Below, piece by piece: positions 14,020-22,722 of a stretch of 33,172 nt of DNA (position 1 is the first letter of the stretch; each line of letters starts with the position of its first letter). Under the pieces are notes generated by a model, which ran no database searches, had not been told where the DNA came from, and saw only the letters and a list, made by a program, of their open reading frames with translations. This DNA is from an uncultured Flavobacteriales bacterium. GTDB lineage: Bacteria; Bacteroidota; Bacteroidia; Flavobacteriales; UBA1820. Where the stretch lies: positions 1 to 33,172 of the forward strand of contig CALJDR010000078.1 of NCBI GenBank assembly GCA_938023515.1. The letters run 5' to 3'. The translations under genes were made by a program, and so were the position numbers.

Positions 14020-14820
14020 TCAGAAGAATAGTTTCCAGGCGATGGCCGCAATACCAACTATCAGGCAGTAAAAAGCGAACCATTTGAGCTGGGCCCTTTT
14101 TACCAGGGCGATCATCCATTTACAGGCAAGGATGCCCACCACGAACGACACGATCGTGCCGGCGGCAACCGGCCCCATGCCGGTCTGGGAAACTTCCATC
14201 GAAAAACCGCCGTCCATAATGTCCTTCGCGATCTGGCCGAAGATAAGGGGCAGCACCATCAGGAAAGAGAAGCGGGCGGCGTCGCTGCGGTCCACCCCGC
14301 AAAGTACCGAGGTAGAAATAGTCGTGCCCGAGCGGGAAAGCCCCGGAACGATGGCTATCGCCTGCGAGATACCGATGATAAGGGCACTGGTGAAGGATAC
14401 TTTCCGGGTTGTGTCTTTCGCCCGGTCTGCCACCAATAGCAGTACGGCAGTCACCAGAAGCATCGAGCCCACCAGCACGACGTTCTCTTCAAACAGTTGG
14501 TCGATATAGTCCATGAAGAAAAGACCGGCGATCCCGGCCGGGATCATCGATAGGACGATCATAGCCAGATATTTTGTCTGCCAGTTCCACCGGAACTCGA
14601 AGAGGCCTTTGAGTAGGTCCCAGATGAGTTTGCGGAACACAACCACAGTAGCCAGCGCCGTTCCTACGTGCAGGTAGATCGTAAAGACGAGCCCAGCGCT
14701 TCCTTCGAGGTCGATTCCGAGTACTGCTTTGGCCAGTTCCAATTGGCCGCTGGAAGATACGGGCAGGAACTCGGCGAGTCCCTGTATGATGCCGAGCAAT
14801 ACGGCCTGCCATAAATCCAT
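14020..14820 (-). CDS. uppP: Undecaprenyl-diphosphatase, BacA/UppP family
   Basis: A 266-residue polytopic membrane protein of normal family length. UppP dephosphorylates C55-PP so the lipid carrier can be reused for lipid II and other glycans, and its overproduction gives bacitracin resistance. Motifs present are Q13-GLA-E17 with FLPVSSSG (corresponding to E. coli E17/E21 and the Ser loop) and PGLSRSGTT with Arg163 (E. coli Arg174). The His that normally follows SSSG (E. coli His30) is Gln26 here. The remaining sequence is typical, so the gene looks intact but with a changed active-site residue. It is last in the ftsX-DUF3098-uppP unit, 22 bp after the DUF3098 gene, and ends at the bidirectional terminator 13972-14002. 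Confidence 0.95.
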   Translation of the reverse strand: MDLWQAVLLGIIQGLAEFLPVSSSGQLELAKAVLGIDLEGSAGLVFTIYLHVGTALATVVVFRKLIWDLLKGLFEFRWNWQTKYLAMIVLSMIPAGIAGLFFMDYIDQLFEENVVLVGSMLLVTAVLLLVADRAKDTTRKVSFTSALIIGISQAIAIVPGLSRSGTTISTSVLCGVDRSDAARFSFLMVLPLIFGQIAKDIMDGGFSMEVSQTGMGPVAAGTIVSFVVGILACKWMIALVKRAQLKWFAFYCLIVGIAAIAWKLFF

Positions 14821-14842
14821 TTCTGAATGTGCGAATTATCGG

Positions 14843-15091
14843 TTATTGTTTTTTGCGGAGTTTGCCGGGAGCGTAAAAGATCGCGACGATCTCTACCACG
14901 AATCCGATAATGACCACCAGAGGAGCCCAGAAGATGCGCCGCTGGGAAAAGATGGCTTCGTTGAATTTGGTGAGGTCCGGGTCGTTCCCCCCGCTCATCA
15001 GGTAGAATCCGAAGAGGATGACGATCACACCTACGGCCATCAGGATATAGTTGGTCTTGGTGAAGAGAAAAGTATGCTGAGATTTTTTCAT
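14843..15091 (-). CDS. DUF3098 small membrane protein
   Basis: An 82-residue protein with two predicted membrane helices (about residues 15-32 and 54-73) joined by a polar loop containing SGGNDPDLTKFNEAIFSQRR, and a basic C-terminus. Length, topology and position between ftsX and uppP match the DUF3098 family that is conserved in Bacteroidetes. Its role is unknown; the constant company of FtsX and UppP points to the division site or cell-wall precursor cycle. Gaps of 18 and 22 bp to its neighbours suggest co-transcription. Confidence 0.85.
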   Translation of the reverse strand: MKKSQHTFLFTKTNYILMAVGVIVILFGFYLMSGGNDPDLTKFNEAIFSQRRIFWAPLVVIIGFVVEIVAIFYAPGKLRKKQ

Positions 15092-15109
15092 AATGCGGTG
15101 ATTTCTCGA

Positions 15110-15991
15110 TTAGTAATACATGTCCTCGGCGCGCATACGGAGGAATTTGCGCACGGCGATGCGGCCGCTGACCACTGAAATAAGGACGGAAACCGCTACG
15201 ATAGCGCAGTAGAGGATGCCTATCAGACGGAAGTCCAGGATCAGCCGGTATTCCGGCTGCCAATAATACAGGTAGTAGATGATGCCGGAAAGCATCAGCA
15301 AGGCGATCAGGGCACTGATCAGGGCACTGACCAGCAGGCGGTTCACAAACGGCCGGCTGATGAAAGTCCGGGTGGCCCCCACCAGTTGCATGGTCTTGAT
15401 GATAAACCGCTTGGAGTAGATAGTCAGGCGGACGGAATTGTTGATCAGCAGGACGGATACGATCAAAAACAGAATGGCAAAAGCACTCAGCCACAAGCTG
15501 ATAGTCCGGATGTTGGAGTTGATTTCGTCCAGCATGATACGGTTGTAGTCTACCGATTCGACGAAATCGTTCTTCATCAGTACAGTGGCTACCGAATCCA
15601 CATGCCGGCTGTCGGCGTATTCCGCTTTAAAAAAGACGTCTACTTTGTCGCTCAGCGGATTGCCTCCGACAAACTCGACGAAGTCCTCACCCAGGTCTGC
15701 CTTGAGGGAATCGGCCGCTTCTTCACGGCTGATGTACCGGGTGCCTTTGGCATAAGGGGCAACGTCTATCGCACGCATGAACTGGGTGAGATCCTGCTCC
15801 TTTACTCCGTCCCGCAGGGTGACCCCGACGGCGAAGTTCTCTTTGATATGGCGGGTCAGGTTGTCGGTGGAGAGCACCAGCATCCCGATCAATCCCAGAA
15901 TGAAAAGTACGAGCGTGGTGCTGACGATCACCGATACGTAAGATGATTTCACCCGGCGGCGTTCGTATTTTTCCTTTTTGTCCTTTCTCAT
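15110..15991 (-). CDS. ftsX: Cell division protein FtsX
   Basis: A 293-residue membrane protein with the FtsX layout: a cytoplasmic basic N-terminus, a first membrane helix (about residues 18-42), an extracytoplasmic domain of about 120 residues (KENFAVGVTLRDGV ... ESVDYNRIMLDEIN), then three helices in the C-terminal half. The cytoplasmic segment SKRFIIKTMQLVGAT matches the coupling region for the ATPase FtsE. FtsEX transmits ATP-driven signals across the membrane to activate septal wall hydrolases. FtsE is not adjacent. It is the first gene of the ftsX-DUF3098-uppP unit; no strong promoter match was found in the 92 bp upstream. Confidence 0.93.
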   Translation of the reverse strand: MRKDKKEKYERRRVKSSYVSVIVSTTLVLFILGLIGMLVLSTDNLTRHIKENFAVGVTLRDGVKEQDLTQFMRAIDVAPYAKGTRYISREEAADSLKADLGEDFVEFVGGNPLSDKVDVFFKAEYADSRHVDSVATVLMKNDFVESVDYNRIMLDEINSNIRTISLWLSAFAILFLIVSVLLINNSVRLTIYSKRFIIKTMQLVGATRTFISRPFVNRLLVSALISALIALLMLSGIIYYLYYWQPEYRLILDFRLIGILYCAIVAVSVLISVVSGRIAVRKFLRMRAEDMYY

Positions 15992-16083
15992 AATGCAGTA
16001 GGGTGCGAATACGGTATTTTACAACGGCTAAATTAGTAAAAAGGATGCAATGTCGCGGTTATCGGCGCGTTTTTTTGCGGGAT

Positions 16084-16127
16084 AAAATCGGAAGCGGGCA
16101 GCATGCCTGCCGCCCGCTTCCGATTTT
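16084..16127. terminator. Hairpin terminator after the AsmA-like gene
   Basis: A 16-bp perfect stem (AAAATCGGAAGCGGGC / GCCCGCTTCCGATTTT) with a 12-base loop lies 13 bases past the asmA-like stop and ends in a T-run on either strand. It separates this gene from the ftsX unit that follows on the same strand. Confidence 0.85.
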
Positions 16128-16139
16128 TGAGGGTAAAGA

Positions 16140-18776
16140 TCAGCTTTTCTTTCCGAAAATCCCTTTCAGGGCTTCGGATGCTTTGTCTTTCAGTTTGCCG
16201 GATTCTTCCTTGACTTTTTCTTCCACTTTGGCTTTGGCCTGGTCGGCGGCCTTTTGGGCGGCCTTCTGGGTCTCGGCTTTCAGGTAATCCCCCAGCGAGG
16301 GACTGTGGTCCGGCCCGTAGGCGATAGAATATTTGGGCGACGTGGCAGGCCCGGTGATGATGCCGGCGATGTCGAGCGTCTCCCCGACCGAGGCTTTCAC
16401 GCCCAGGGAGGTAAGGGTCGATACGGCATTGTCGATCGTTTTATTGATGCTCTCCGGGAGCATCTTGCGGGGAACTTTCAGGTCGGTGAGCATATCGAGC
16501 GTCATGCCGTCCAGGTTCATGTTCCCGGAAAGGGCGGCGGCGATCCCCGCCAGTTTGAACGTGGTAGGGGCTACCGTCAGTTTCCCGTCGGTGATCGTGT
16601 AGCTCAGGTTGAGGTCTTCGACCTTCGGGTCTTTCTCCAGGGCGGCGATGCCCAGCGCTTTGCCCAACGTCTGGCCAAGCCCGCTGTTTTTCAGTTGCAG
16701 CCCCTGCGTGGTCAGCGTTCCTTTGCTGTTCATCGAAGTGTAAACCGGCTCCATCGCCTTGTCGAAACGGGTGTTCAGATCGATCGATCCGCTTACCTGT
16801 CCGCTGACGGACGAAGCGACCGGGGCCAGCGCTTTTACGCTGGAGAACATGGCCGCCATCTGCGGGATGTCGAGCGAGGAGAGGGAGAACTTCATATCGG
16901 CGGCGGCATTTTCCGGCTCATGCGCGTCGTAGGAGCCCGACGCATTTACCGAACCGCCTGCTACCCGGGTCGTGATGCCTTTTAGGTAGGCGACCTGGTC
17001 GTAAAGGCCCAAATGGCCCTTGGTGTCCGTCAGGACGATCGTGCCGTAGGAGATCTTTTTCAGGTCGAGTTCCGTATCGAAGCGGATACTCTTGGGCAGT
17101 TTGATGGGTTCGGTCGCCGCAGCGGTTTCTGTCGTTTCTTTGTTTTCGGCCACTTTGGTGTCGGCGGCAGATGTAGAATCGGCCGGCATCAGGGCCGAAA
17201 GGTCGAGGTTCTGCGAGGATACTTTCAGGTTACCGCGGAGTTCTTTGCCTTTCAGGTAATAGGCCAAATAATTCTCGAGACTGCCCGACAGGGAAATGTC
17301 GCTGTCGCCCAGCATGAGCTTGAACGAGCGGAGGTTGAGGGCCTTCGGCGAGAAGATCAACTCGGCGGAAGGGATTTTTACCACTTGGGCTACCGATTTG
17401 GTAGCGTATTCCAGGTCGTCGATGGTGATGCTGCCGTCTGCCTTGAAATCCTCGTAATTGCCTTTTTCCAGAGTGGAGAGGTGCCCGGCGATAGCCACGT
17501 CGGCGTTTATTTTGCCGTTCACTTTATCGTCCTTTTCCAGCGGCATTACGTCACGCAGGGAGGCTACGTCGAGGGCGGTCTTCAGCGTGGCTTTGATATT
17601 GGGGTCGCTCATCGGGGTCGAGAGGAACAGGGTCGCCGAAAGCGGGCTGTCGGCGATCTTCATCGTGCATTTCGACATGTCGATGGTCATTGCGTCCAGC
17701 GAAGCGCTCTGAGGGGAGGCGATTTTCACGTCGATCTGGATGTCGTCGATGGACTTGGGCAATTTCGGGTATTGGATGCGGCCGTTCTCGGCTTTGAGCA
17801 GGGCATTGATGGCCGGCATACTCTTTTCCGCATACAGACCCTTTACCGTGGCGTCCATTTCGAAGGTGCCTTCCGTTTTCACTCCGTCCAGCATCGAAGC
17901 GTACTGGGGAGGGATCATCGACAGCAGGGAGGCGAACTGGGTCTTTCCGCTGCCAAGGTGGAGGTCGATGTCCATGCCGCCGCCGTCCTTCATACCGATG
18001 GAGCCTTCGCACAGCAGGTCGATATCGTTGAGTTTCAGGTTGTATTTTTCACCTTTGGTATCTACCGCGAAGACCATCTTGCCCATGTCCATGTCCATGG
18101 TGATATTGCCCAGGATACGGGCATTCTTCACGTAGCGTGTGCCGTCCATGGCGAAATCCAGCGTGTCGATGGAGGTCTTGGTATCCAGGGCGAAACGTTC
18201 CGAGCGCATGGCGCCGCTGCCCGAATGGGTCAGCCCGCCGATATGCACAAGCATCGAAGAAGTGGAGTCGATGTAGTTCACCGAAGCGTCGGTGATGCTG
18301 TATTTTTTCAGGTCGATGTTCAGGGACATCGAGGAGGTGTCGGCTGTTTCGGGAGCCTTGTCGTCGGACGGTTTGACGATGTCGTAGTTCGCACTGCCGT
18401 CCTTGGCGGTGACGATGTTTATCAGCGGTTTTTCCACACCGACGGCCCGGATATTGGGCGTGCCGGAAAATACGCTGGACAGGTCGATCACGGCGTACAT
18501 TTTCGGAGTGCTGATCAGGGTGGTGCCTTCGAACTTACCAATGCCCTCGATCGCGAAATTTTCGACCGAAAGGGTGAAGTTGGGGAAGTGGGAGAACAGG
18601 GAAAAATCCACGTCCTGGGGTTTGACCACGATCTTGGCCGTGAGGGATTCGTTGGCCGCGTTCAGGGCGGCATCGATGATCTTGTCCTTGAAGAAATACG
18701 GGATGGCTATCATCAGCACGATGAGAAGGGCAATGAGAGAGCCTATGCTGATGGCCGCAATTTTAACTATTTTCAT
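16140..18776 (-). CDS. AsmA family protein
   Basis: An 878-residue inner-membrane-anchored periplasmic protein. One N-terminal membrane helix (about residues 5-28) is followed by the AsmA N-terminal pattern (DFSLFSHFPNFTLSVENFAIEGIGKFEGTTL) and a very long beta-rich region. The AsmA C-terminal domain lies near residues 640-830 (LNLSYTITDGKL, LAGIAAALSGNMNLDG, DLKVP). The tail is a charged Ala/Lys/Glu-rich helix (KAAQKAADQAKAKVEEKVKEES) ending GIFGKKS. AsmA-like proteins are related to bridge-like lipid transfer proteins (TamB, YhdP) and are thought to move phospholipid between membranes. The family is certain from pattern; lipid transport is inferred. The gene is divergent from mraZ with a 165-bp spacer, and stands alone before a hairpin terminator. 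Confidence 0.9.
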   Translation of the reverse strand: MKIVKIAAISIGSLIALLIVLMIAIPYFFKDKIIDAALNAANESLTAKIVVKPQDVDFSLFSHFPNFTLSVENFAIEGIGKFEGTTLISTPKMYAVIDLSSVFSGTPNIRAVGVEKPLINIVTAKDGSANYDIVKPSDDKAPETADTSSMSLNIDLKKYSITDASVNYIDSTSSMLVHIGGLTHSGSGAMRSERFALDTKTSIDTLDFAMDGTRYVKNARILGNITMDMDMGKMVFAVDTKGEKYNLKLNDIDLLCEGSIGMKDGGGMDIDLHLGSGKTQFASLLSMIPPQYASMLDGVKTEGTFEMDATVKGLYAEKSMPAINALLKAENGRIQYPKLPKSIDDIQIDVKIASPQSASLDAMTIDMSKCTMKIADSPLSATLFLSTPMSDPNIKATLKTALDVASLRDVMPLEKDDKVNGKINADVAIAGHLSTLEKGNYEDFKADGSITIDDLEYATKSVAQVVKIPSAELIFSPKALNLRSFKLMLGDSDISLSGSLENYLAYYLKGKELRGNLKVSSQNLDLSALMPADSTSAADTKVAENKETTETAAATEPIKLPKSIRFDTELDLKKISYGTIVLTDTKGHLGLYDQVAYLKGITTRVAGGSVNASGSYDAHEPENAAADMKFSLSSLDIPQMAAMFSSVKALAPVASSVSGQVSGSIDLNTRFDKAMEPVYTSMNSKGTLTTQGLQLKNSGLGQTLGKALGIAALEKDPKVEDLNLSYTITDGKLTVAPTTFKLAGIAAALSGNMNLDGMTLDMLTDLKVPRKMLPESINKTIDNAVSTLTSLGVKASVGETLDIAGIITGPATSPKYSIAYGPDHSPSLGDYLKAETQKAAQKAADQAKAKVEEKVKEESGKLKDKASEALKGIFGKKS

Positions 18777-18929
18777 GTTATTATGATGGGTTTTGTGAAA
18801 CGGTGTAATTAACGTGAATTTAATAAAAGTAAAGTTACGGATAATTTACGCAAGGAAAGCCTTAAAGCGGCGTTAAAAAAATATAAATAAAAAAATGGGA
18901 AAAAGTGGTGTAAAGTGGTAGAAATGTAG

Positions 18930-18937
18930 TAATTTTG
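18930..18937 (+). promoter_or_regulatory. -7 box of the dcw cluster
   Basis: TAATTTTG fits TAnnTTTG just upstream of mraZ. A transcript from it would begin near 18943, inside the first possible mraZ ATG (18942), which favours ATG 18954 as the true start. The -33 element is weak, so an upstream promoter in the 165-bp intergenic region remains possible. Confidence 0.5.
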
Positions 18938-18941
18938 AACA

Positions 18942-19430
18942 ATGGGATATAATATGTACCGGATACTCGAAACATTCACCGTAAAGCCCGATGTCAAAGG
19001 GCGTATCGCGCTTCCTTCGGCCCTGCGCAAGGCGCTGGGGGAGGAGGTGTCGGGTGGATTTTTTATCCGGCGGTCCATGCAGGAGAATTGCCTGGAGATG
19101 TATACTTCCCAGACCTGGGAAACGGAACTGGCCAAGATCCAGCGTTTGAACCCTTACGTGCGGGAACATCGCAATTTCATCCGGCGGTTCATGGCCGGGG
19201 TCCGTTTCGTGGAGGCGGATGCAGCCGGGCGGATCAATATTCCGGCCGATCTTTCCGTGTGGGCCTGTTTCGACCGGGAGGTCGTGCTGTCCCCGGTGGG
19301 CCATATGTTCGAGCTGTGGGATAAAGAATTGTATGAACAGGCGCTGGGCCGCGACGAACAATCGTACGCGGAGCTGGCGGAAAAAATAATGGGGCCTGCC
19401 GGAGCCGGCAATGCCCCGTACGAGGAATAA
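18942..19430 (+). CDS. mraZ: Transcriptional regulator MraZ
   Basis: A 162-residue DNA-binding regulator at the head of the division and cell-wall cluster. It has two SpoVT-AbrB half-domains, each with the MraZ signature: DVKGRIALPSALRKAL near the N-terminus and DAAGRINIPADLSVWA in the second half. In other bacteria MraZ forms a ring that binds direct repeats in its own promoter and represses the dcw operon. ATG 18954 (MYRILETF) is a likely alternative start because the predicted -7 box leaves no leader for 18942. I did not find clear MraZ-type GTG/GGGG repeats, apart from repeated GTGG within 18905-18920 (AGTGGTGTAAAGTGG). Confidence 0.93.
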   Translation: MGYNMYRILETFTVKPDVKGRIALPSALRKALGEEVSGGFFIRRSMQENCLEMYTSQTWETELAKIQRLNPYVREHRNFIRRFMAGVRFVEADAAGRINIPADLSVWACFDREVVLSPVGHMFELWDKELYEQALGRDEQSYAELAEKIMGPAGAGNAPYEE

Positions 19431-19441
19431 TAACTGTGGAA

Positions 19442-20350
19442 ATGCCGTACCATGTACCCGTGCTTCTGGCCGAGTCCGTCGATGCGCTTGCGATAAAGTA
19501 CGACGGAGTGTATGTGGACGCGACTTTCGGCGGCGGCGGGCATTCGCGGGAAATCCTTTCCCGCCTGGGGGAAAAAGGGCGGCTTTTTGCCTTCGACCAG
19601 GACAGCGAGGCCCCGGCCGGGAGTATTTCCGATCCCCGGTTCACTTTTATCGGGCAGAATTTCAGGTATATAGCCAACTATTTGCGGTTTTATAAAGTGC
19701 AGCATGTCGACGGTATTCTGGCCGACCTGGGGGTGTCCTCCCATCAGTTCGATACGGCCGGCCGGGGATTTTCCATCCGTCACGACGGGCCTTTGGATAT
19801 GCGGATGAACCCATCCGGGCAGACCACGGCCGGGGATATGGTAAACGGTTACGAGGCTGGGCCGTTGGCCGACATTTTTTATAAATACGGGGAACTGTCC
19901 CAGGGGCGGCAGATCGCGGCGCGTATCGTGAAAAACCGGCCCTTGGAAACCACGGGACAGCTGATGGATGCGCTGCGGAGTTTTGCCGCACCGGGAAGGG
20001 AGAATAAATTCTTTGCCCAGGTATTCCAGGCGCTGCGGATCGCGGTGAACGACGAAATGGGCGCCCTGGAAGAATTTTTGCAGCAGAGTGCCGGACTTTT
20101 GGCCCCGGGTGGCCGTCTGAGCGTGATCTCGTACCACAGCCTCGAAGACCGGCTGGTGAAGAACTTCATCCGTGCGGGGAATTTTTCGGGCGAGGCGGAA
20201 AAAGATTTTTACGGGAACGTGCTGAGCCCGCTGCGGGCGGTCAACCGCAAGGTCATCGTGCCTTCCCCCGAAGAAATGGCTGAAAACCCGCGTGCACGCA
20301 GTGCGAAACTGCGTGTCGGCGAAAAAACAAGCGATAAACAGAAACTATGA
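19442..20350 (+). CDS. rsmH: 16S rRNA (cytosine-N4) methyltransferase RsmH
   Basis: A 302-residue SAM-dependent methyltransferase that modifies C1402 of 16S rRNA in the ribosomal P site. The start ATG 19442 (MPYHVPVLLAES) is chosen over GTG 19436, two codons earlier. The SAM-binding motif DATFGGGGHSREIL appears near residue 29. VDGILADLGVSSHQFD, RGFSIRHDGPLDMRMN and LSVISYHSLEDRLVKNF are hallmark family blocks. It ends with the basic NPRARSAKLRVGEK. It follows mraZ by 11 bp, the standard dcw order, and overlaps ftsL by the tetranucleotide ATGA. Confidence 0.97.
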   Translation: MPYHVPVLLAESVDALAIKYDGVYVDATFGGGGHSREILSRLGEKGRLFAFDQDSEAPAGSISDPRFTFIGQNFRYIANYLRFYKVQHVDGILADLGVSSHQFDTAGRGFSIRHDGPLDMRMNPSGQTTAGDMVNGYEAGPLADIFYKYGELSQGRQIAARIVKNRPLETTGQLMDALRSFAAPGRENKFFAQVFQALRIAVNDEMGALEEFLQQSAGLLAPGGRLSVISYHSLEDRLVKNFIRAGNFSGEAEKDFYGNVLSPLRAVNRKVIVPSPEEMAENPRARSAKLRVGEKTSDKQKL

Positions 20351-20655
20351 ACCCGCTGGACTCTTTTGCCAAATTCATCCGCGGCGATTATTTCACCGGC
20401 CGCATGTGGAAAGCGACGGCTCTGGTGGTGGTGATCGCCTTTACGATGGTGTATAGTTCTGCCTCGATGGACCAGAAAGTGTACCGGCTCAAAAAACTGT
20501 CCGAGCAGAAGAACGCGCTGGCCACTGAATATGTGGAGATACAGTCGGAAATATCCCAAGTGAGGATGGAGGGCGACCTGCTCGAAAAATTCTCGAACGA
20601 AGGTTTCAAACCGGCCAAGGAGCCGGTCAATATGATACGGGTGGTAAAAAAATGA
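20347..20655 (+). CDS. ftsL: Division protein FtsL-like
   Basis: A 102-residue bitopic membrane protein with a short cytoplasmic N-terminus, one membrane helix (about residues 22-39), then a periplasmic coiled coil (YRLKKLSEQKNALATEYVEIQSEISQVRMEGDLLEKF). Size, topology and its place between rsmH and ftsI identify the Bacteroidetes FtsL type, which bridges FtsQ to FtsW/FtsI in the divisome. Sequence conservation is low in this family, so synteny carries much of the call. Its ATG and stop overlap both neighbours by 4 bp, indicating translational coupling. Confidence 0.9.
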   Translation: MNPLDSFAKFIRGDYFTGRMWKATALVVVIAFTMVYSSASMDQKVYRLKKLSEQKNALATEYVEIQSEISQVRMEGDLLEKFSNEGFKPAKEPVNMIRVVKK

Positions 20656-22712
20656 GTACCGAAGACACCGATATGCGCGAAGATACGCAGGACCGGCAGG
20701 ATGGCGACGCCTCTTGGGCTTCGTACACGATGGTCGGCATTATGTCCGGGGGCTATATCCTGGCCTTGGCCGGGGTGTTCGTATTCATGATGAGCATCGC
20801 TTTCACCCGGGACGACCTGCGGCAGGAAGCCCGCTCGCGCCGTATCGAGGAAAGGGCCGTCCCTTCGCGCTGGGGAAATATCTATTCGTCCGACGGATAT
20901 TTATTAGCCTCTACTGTACTGCGGTACGACGTTTTCTGGGATATTACCGTCCCAAAAGACGCGACTTACAACGATTCCAAGGAGAAAAAGCATATCACGG
21001 CCCTTTGCGATTCGATGGCCAAACATTTCCCGACCCGTTCGGCCGAGGGGTGGAAGCGCTATTTCGATGCCGGGCGCAAGAAAAAGAACCGCTACCTCCG
21101 GGTGGCAACCGATATTTCCCAGGCAGACAGGGACAAGATACTGACCTTCCCGATATTCGAATACTACGCCAAGAAAACATCCCCGGTCCGCAGCGGGCTG
21201 ATCATCAAAGATTACTCCAAGCGGGTGAACCCTTTGCGGGGGATGGGCGACCGCCTGATCGGTTACTCGGACGACAACCGGGCATATGTGGGGGCGGAAG
21301 GTTATTATGTGCTGCAGCTTAAGGGAACACCCGGCACGCGGATGATGCAGGAGATAAAAGGGGAGTGGAAACCCCTGGCCGACGGTAACAAGCGCAATCC
21401 GGTGGACGGGAAAGACCTGGTGCTCACGATCGACGCGCGGATGCAGAATATCGCCCATAAGGCGTTGGAGGAGCATATGCTTAAATGGAGCGCCGAGCGC
21501 GGCTGTGCGGTGGTGATGGATGTGAAGACCGGCGGGATAAAGGCGATGGTCAACCTCGGGCTTACCGGGGAAGGGCGTTATGCCGAAGTGCAGAACTACG
21601 CCGTCGGGGAGCGGAGCGACCCGGGTTCGACTTTCAAGCTGATGTCCGTGCTGGCCCTGCTCGAAGAGAACGCGGTGGATACCACGCAAAAAGTGGATAC
21701 CGAGAACGGTATCTATATGATATACGGCAACCGGGTGCGCGACTTTAAGGCCGGCGGGTACGGCGTGATCACGCTCCGCACGGCATTTATCAAATCGTCG
21801 AACACCGGCATCGTCAAGACAGCTTACGGCGCGTTCAAAGACCGGCAGGGCGAGTTCATCGACCGTCTGTTCAAAATGCAGGTGGGCCAGAAGACGGGCA
21901 TAGATATCGCCGGGGAGCCGGAGCCTTACATCCCTGTACCCGGTTCGCCGAAATGGTCGGGCATTTCGATGCCGTGGGTGTCATACGGTTACGAACTGCG
22001 GATCACCCCTTTGCAGACTCTTTCACTGTTCAATGCTGTGGCCAACGACGGGGTGTACCTCCAGCCCCATATCCTGGCGCAGGTACGGCAGGGCGGCCGT
22101 TTGCTGGAGACCGTGAAACCCAAGTCCCGGGGCAAGATCGCTTCGGACAAGAACATAAAGATCATGCAGGATCTGTTGAAGGCGGTGGTGAACGAAAAAG
22201 GAGGGACGGCCCATACGGCTTGTTACGATCCTGAACTGCGCATCGCCGGGAAGACGGGTACTGCGCAGTACAACTACGGCCGGGGCGAACCGATGGAATA
22301 CATGGTGTCGTTCGCCGGGTATTTCCCCTACGACGAGCCAAAATATTCGCTGGTGGTGTGCCTGTACCGTCCCAAGGGGGGCGCTTCGGGCGGTGTGATG
22401 GCGGCCCCTGTGGCCCGGGATATCGTTTCGGGCATTTACTATACCACGCCTAAGGAAATCTATCAGTATAAAGGGCCGGAATCCGGGATGTATTCCCAAG
22501 CCGAAAAGGAAAACGAACGCGGGCAGGTAAATGCCGATCCGTCCGTCATGCCCGATGTCCGGGGAATGTTCCCTTCCGACGTGGTTCCTTCGCTGGAAAA
22601 AATGGGCCTTTCCGTCCGGGTGGACGGCGGGACGGGAAAGATCACCCACCAATCCTTATCCAAGGGCAGCAAAATACGCCAAGGGGATAAAGTGATACTC
22701 ACCGCAAAATAA
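20652..22712 (+). CDS. ftsI: Division-specific penicillin-binding protein (FtsI/PBP3) with PASTA domain
   Basis: A 686-residue class B transpeptidase that cross-links septal peptidoglycan. A cytoplasmic acidic N-terminus and one membrane anchor (about residues 25-50) precede a pedestal domain starting ERAVPSRWGNIYSSDG. The catalytic motifs are all present: STFK with Ser326 and Lys329, SSN at 382-384, and KTGT at 534-537. A single PASTA domain closes the protein (about residues 630-686, MPDVRGMFPSDVVPSLEKMG), as in other Bacteroidetes. It overlaps ftsL by 4 bp and is 10 bp before murE. Confidence 0.97.
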   Translation: MSTEDTDMREDTQDRQDGDASWASYTMVGIMSGGYILALAGVFVFMMSIAFTRDDLRQEARSRRIEERAVPSRWGNIYSSDGYLLASTVLRYDVFWDITVPKDATYNDSKEKKHITALCDSMAKHFPTRSAEGWKRYFDAGRKKKNRYLRVATDISQADRDKILTFPIFEYYAKKTSPVRSGLIIKDYSKRVNPLRGMGDRLIGYSDDNRAYVGAEGYYVLQLKGTPGTRMMQEIKGEWKPLADGNKRNPVDGKDLVLTIDARMQNIAHKALEEHMLKWSAERGCAVVMDVKTGGIKAMVNLGLTGEGRYAEVQNYAVGERSDPGSTFKLMSVLALLEENAVDTTQKVDTENGIYMIYGNRVRDFKAGGYGVITLRTAFIKSSNTGIVKTAYGAFKDRQGEFIDRLFKMQVGQKTGIDIAGEPEPYIPVPGSPKWSGISMPWVSYGYELRITPLQTLSLFNAVANDGVYLQPHILAQVRQGGRLLETVKPKSRGKIASDKNIKIMQDLLKAVVNEKGGTAHTACYDPELRIAGKTGTAQYNYGRGEPMEYMVSFAGYFPYDEPKYSLVVCLYRPKGGASGGVMAAPVARDIVSGIYYTTPKEIYQYKGPESGMYSQAEKENERGQVNADPSVMPDVRGMFPSDVVPSLEKMGLSVRVDGGTGKITHQSLSKGSKIRQGDKVILTAK

Positions 22713-22722
22713 CAGGCAGGCT

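Noticed and set aside
17013..18812. 599-codon open frame on the plus strand opposite the AsmA-like gene
   Set aside because: It lies antisense to a well-supported gene, has no recognisable domains and a His/Gly/Arg-rich composition typical of shadow frames in GC-rich DNA.
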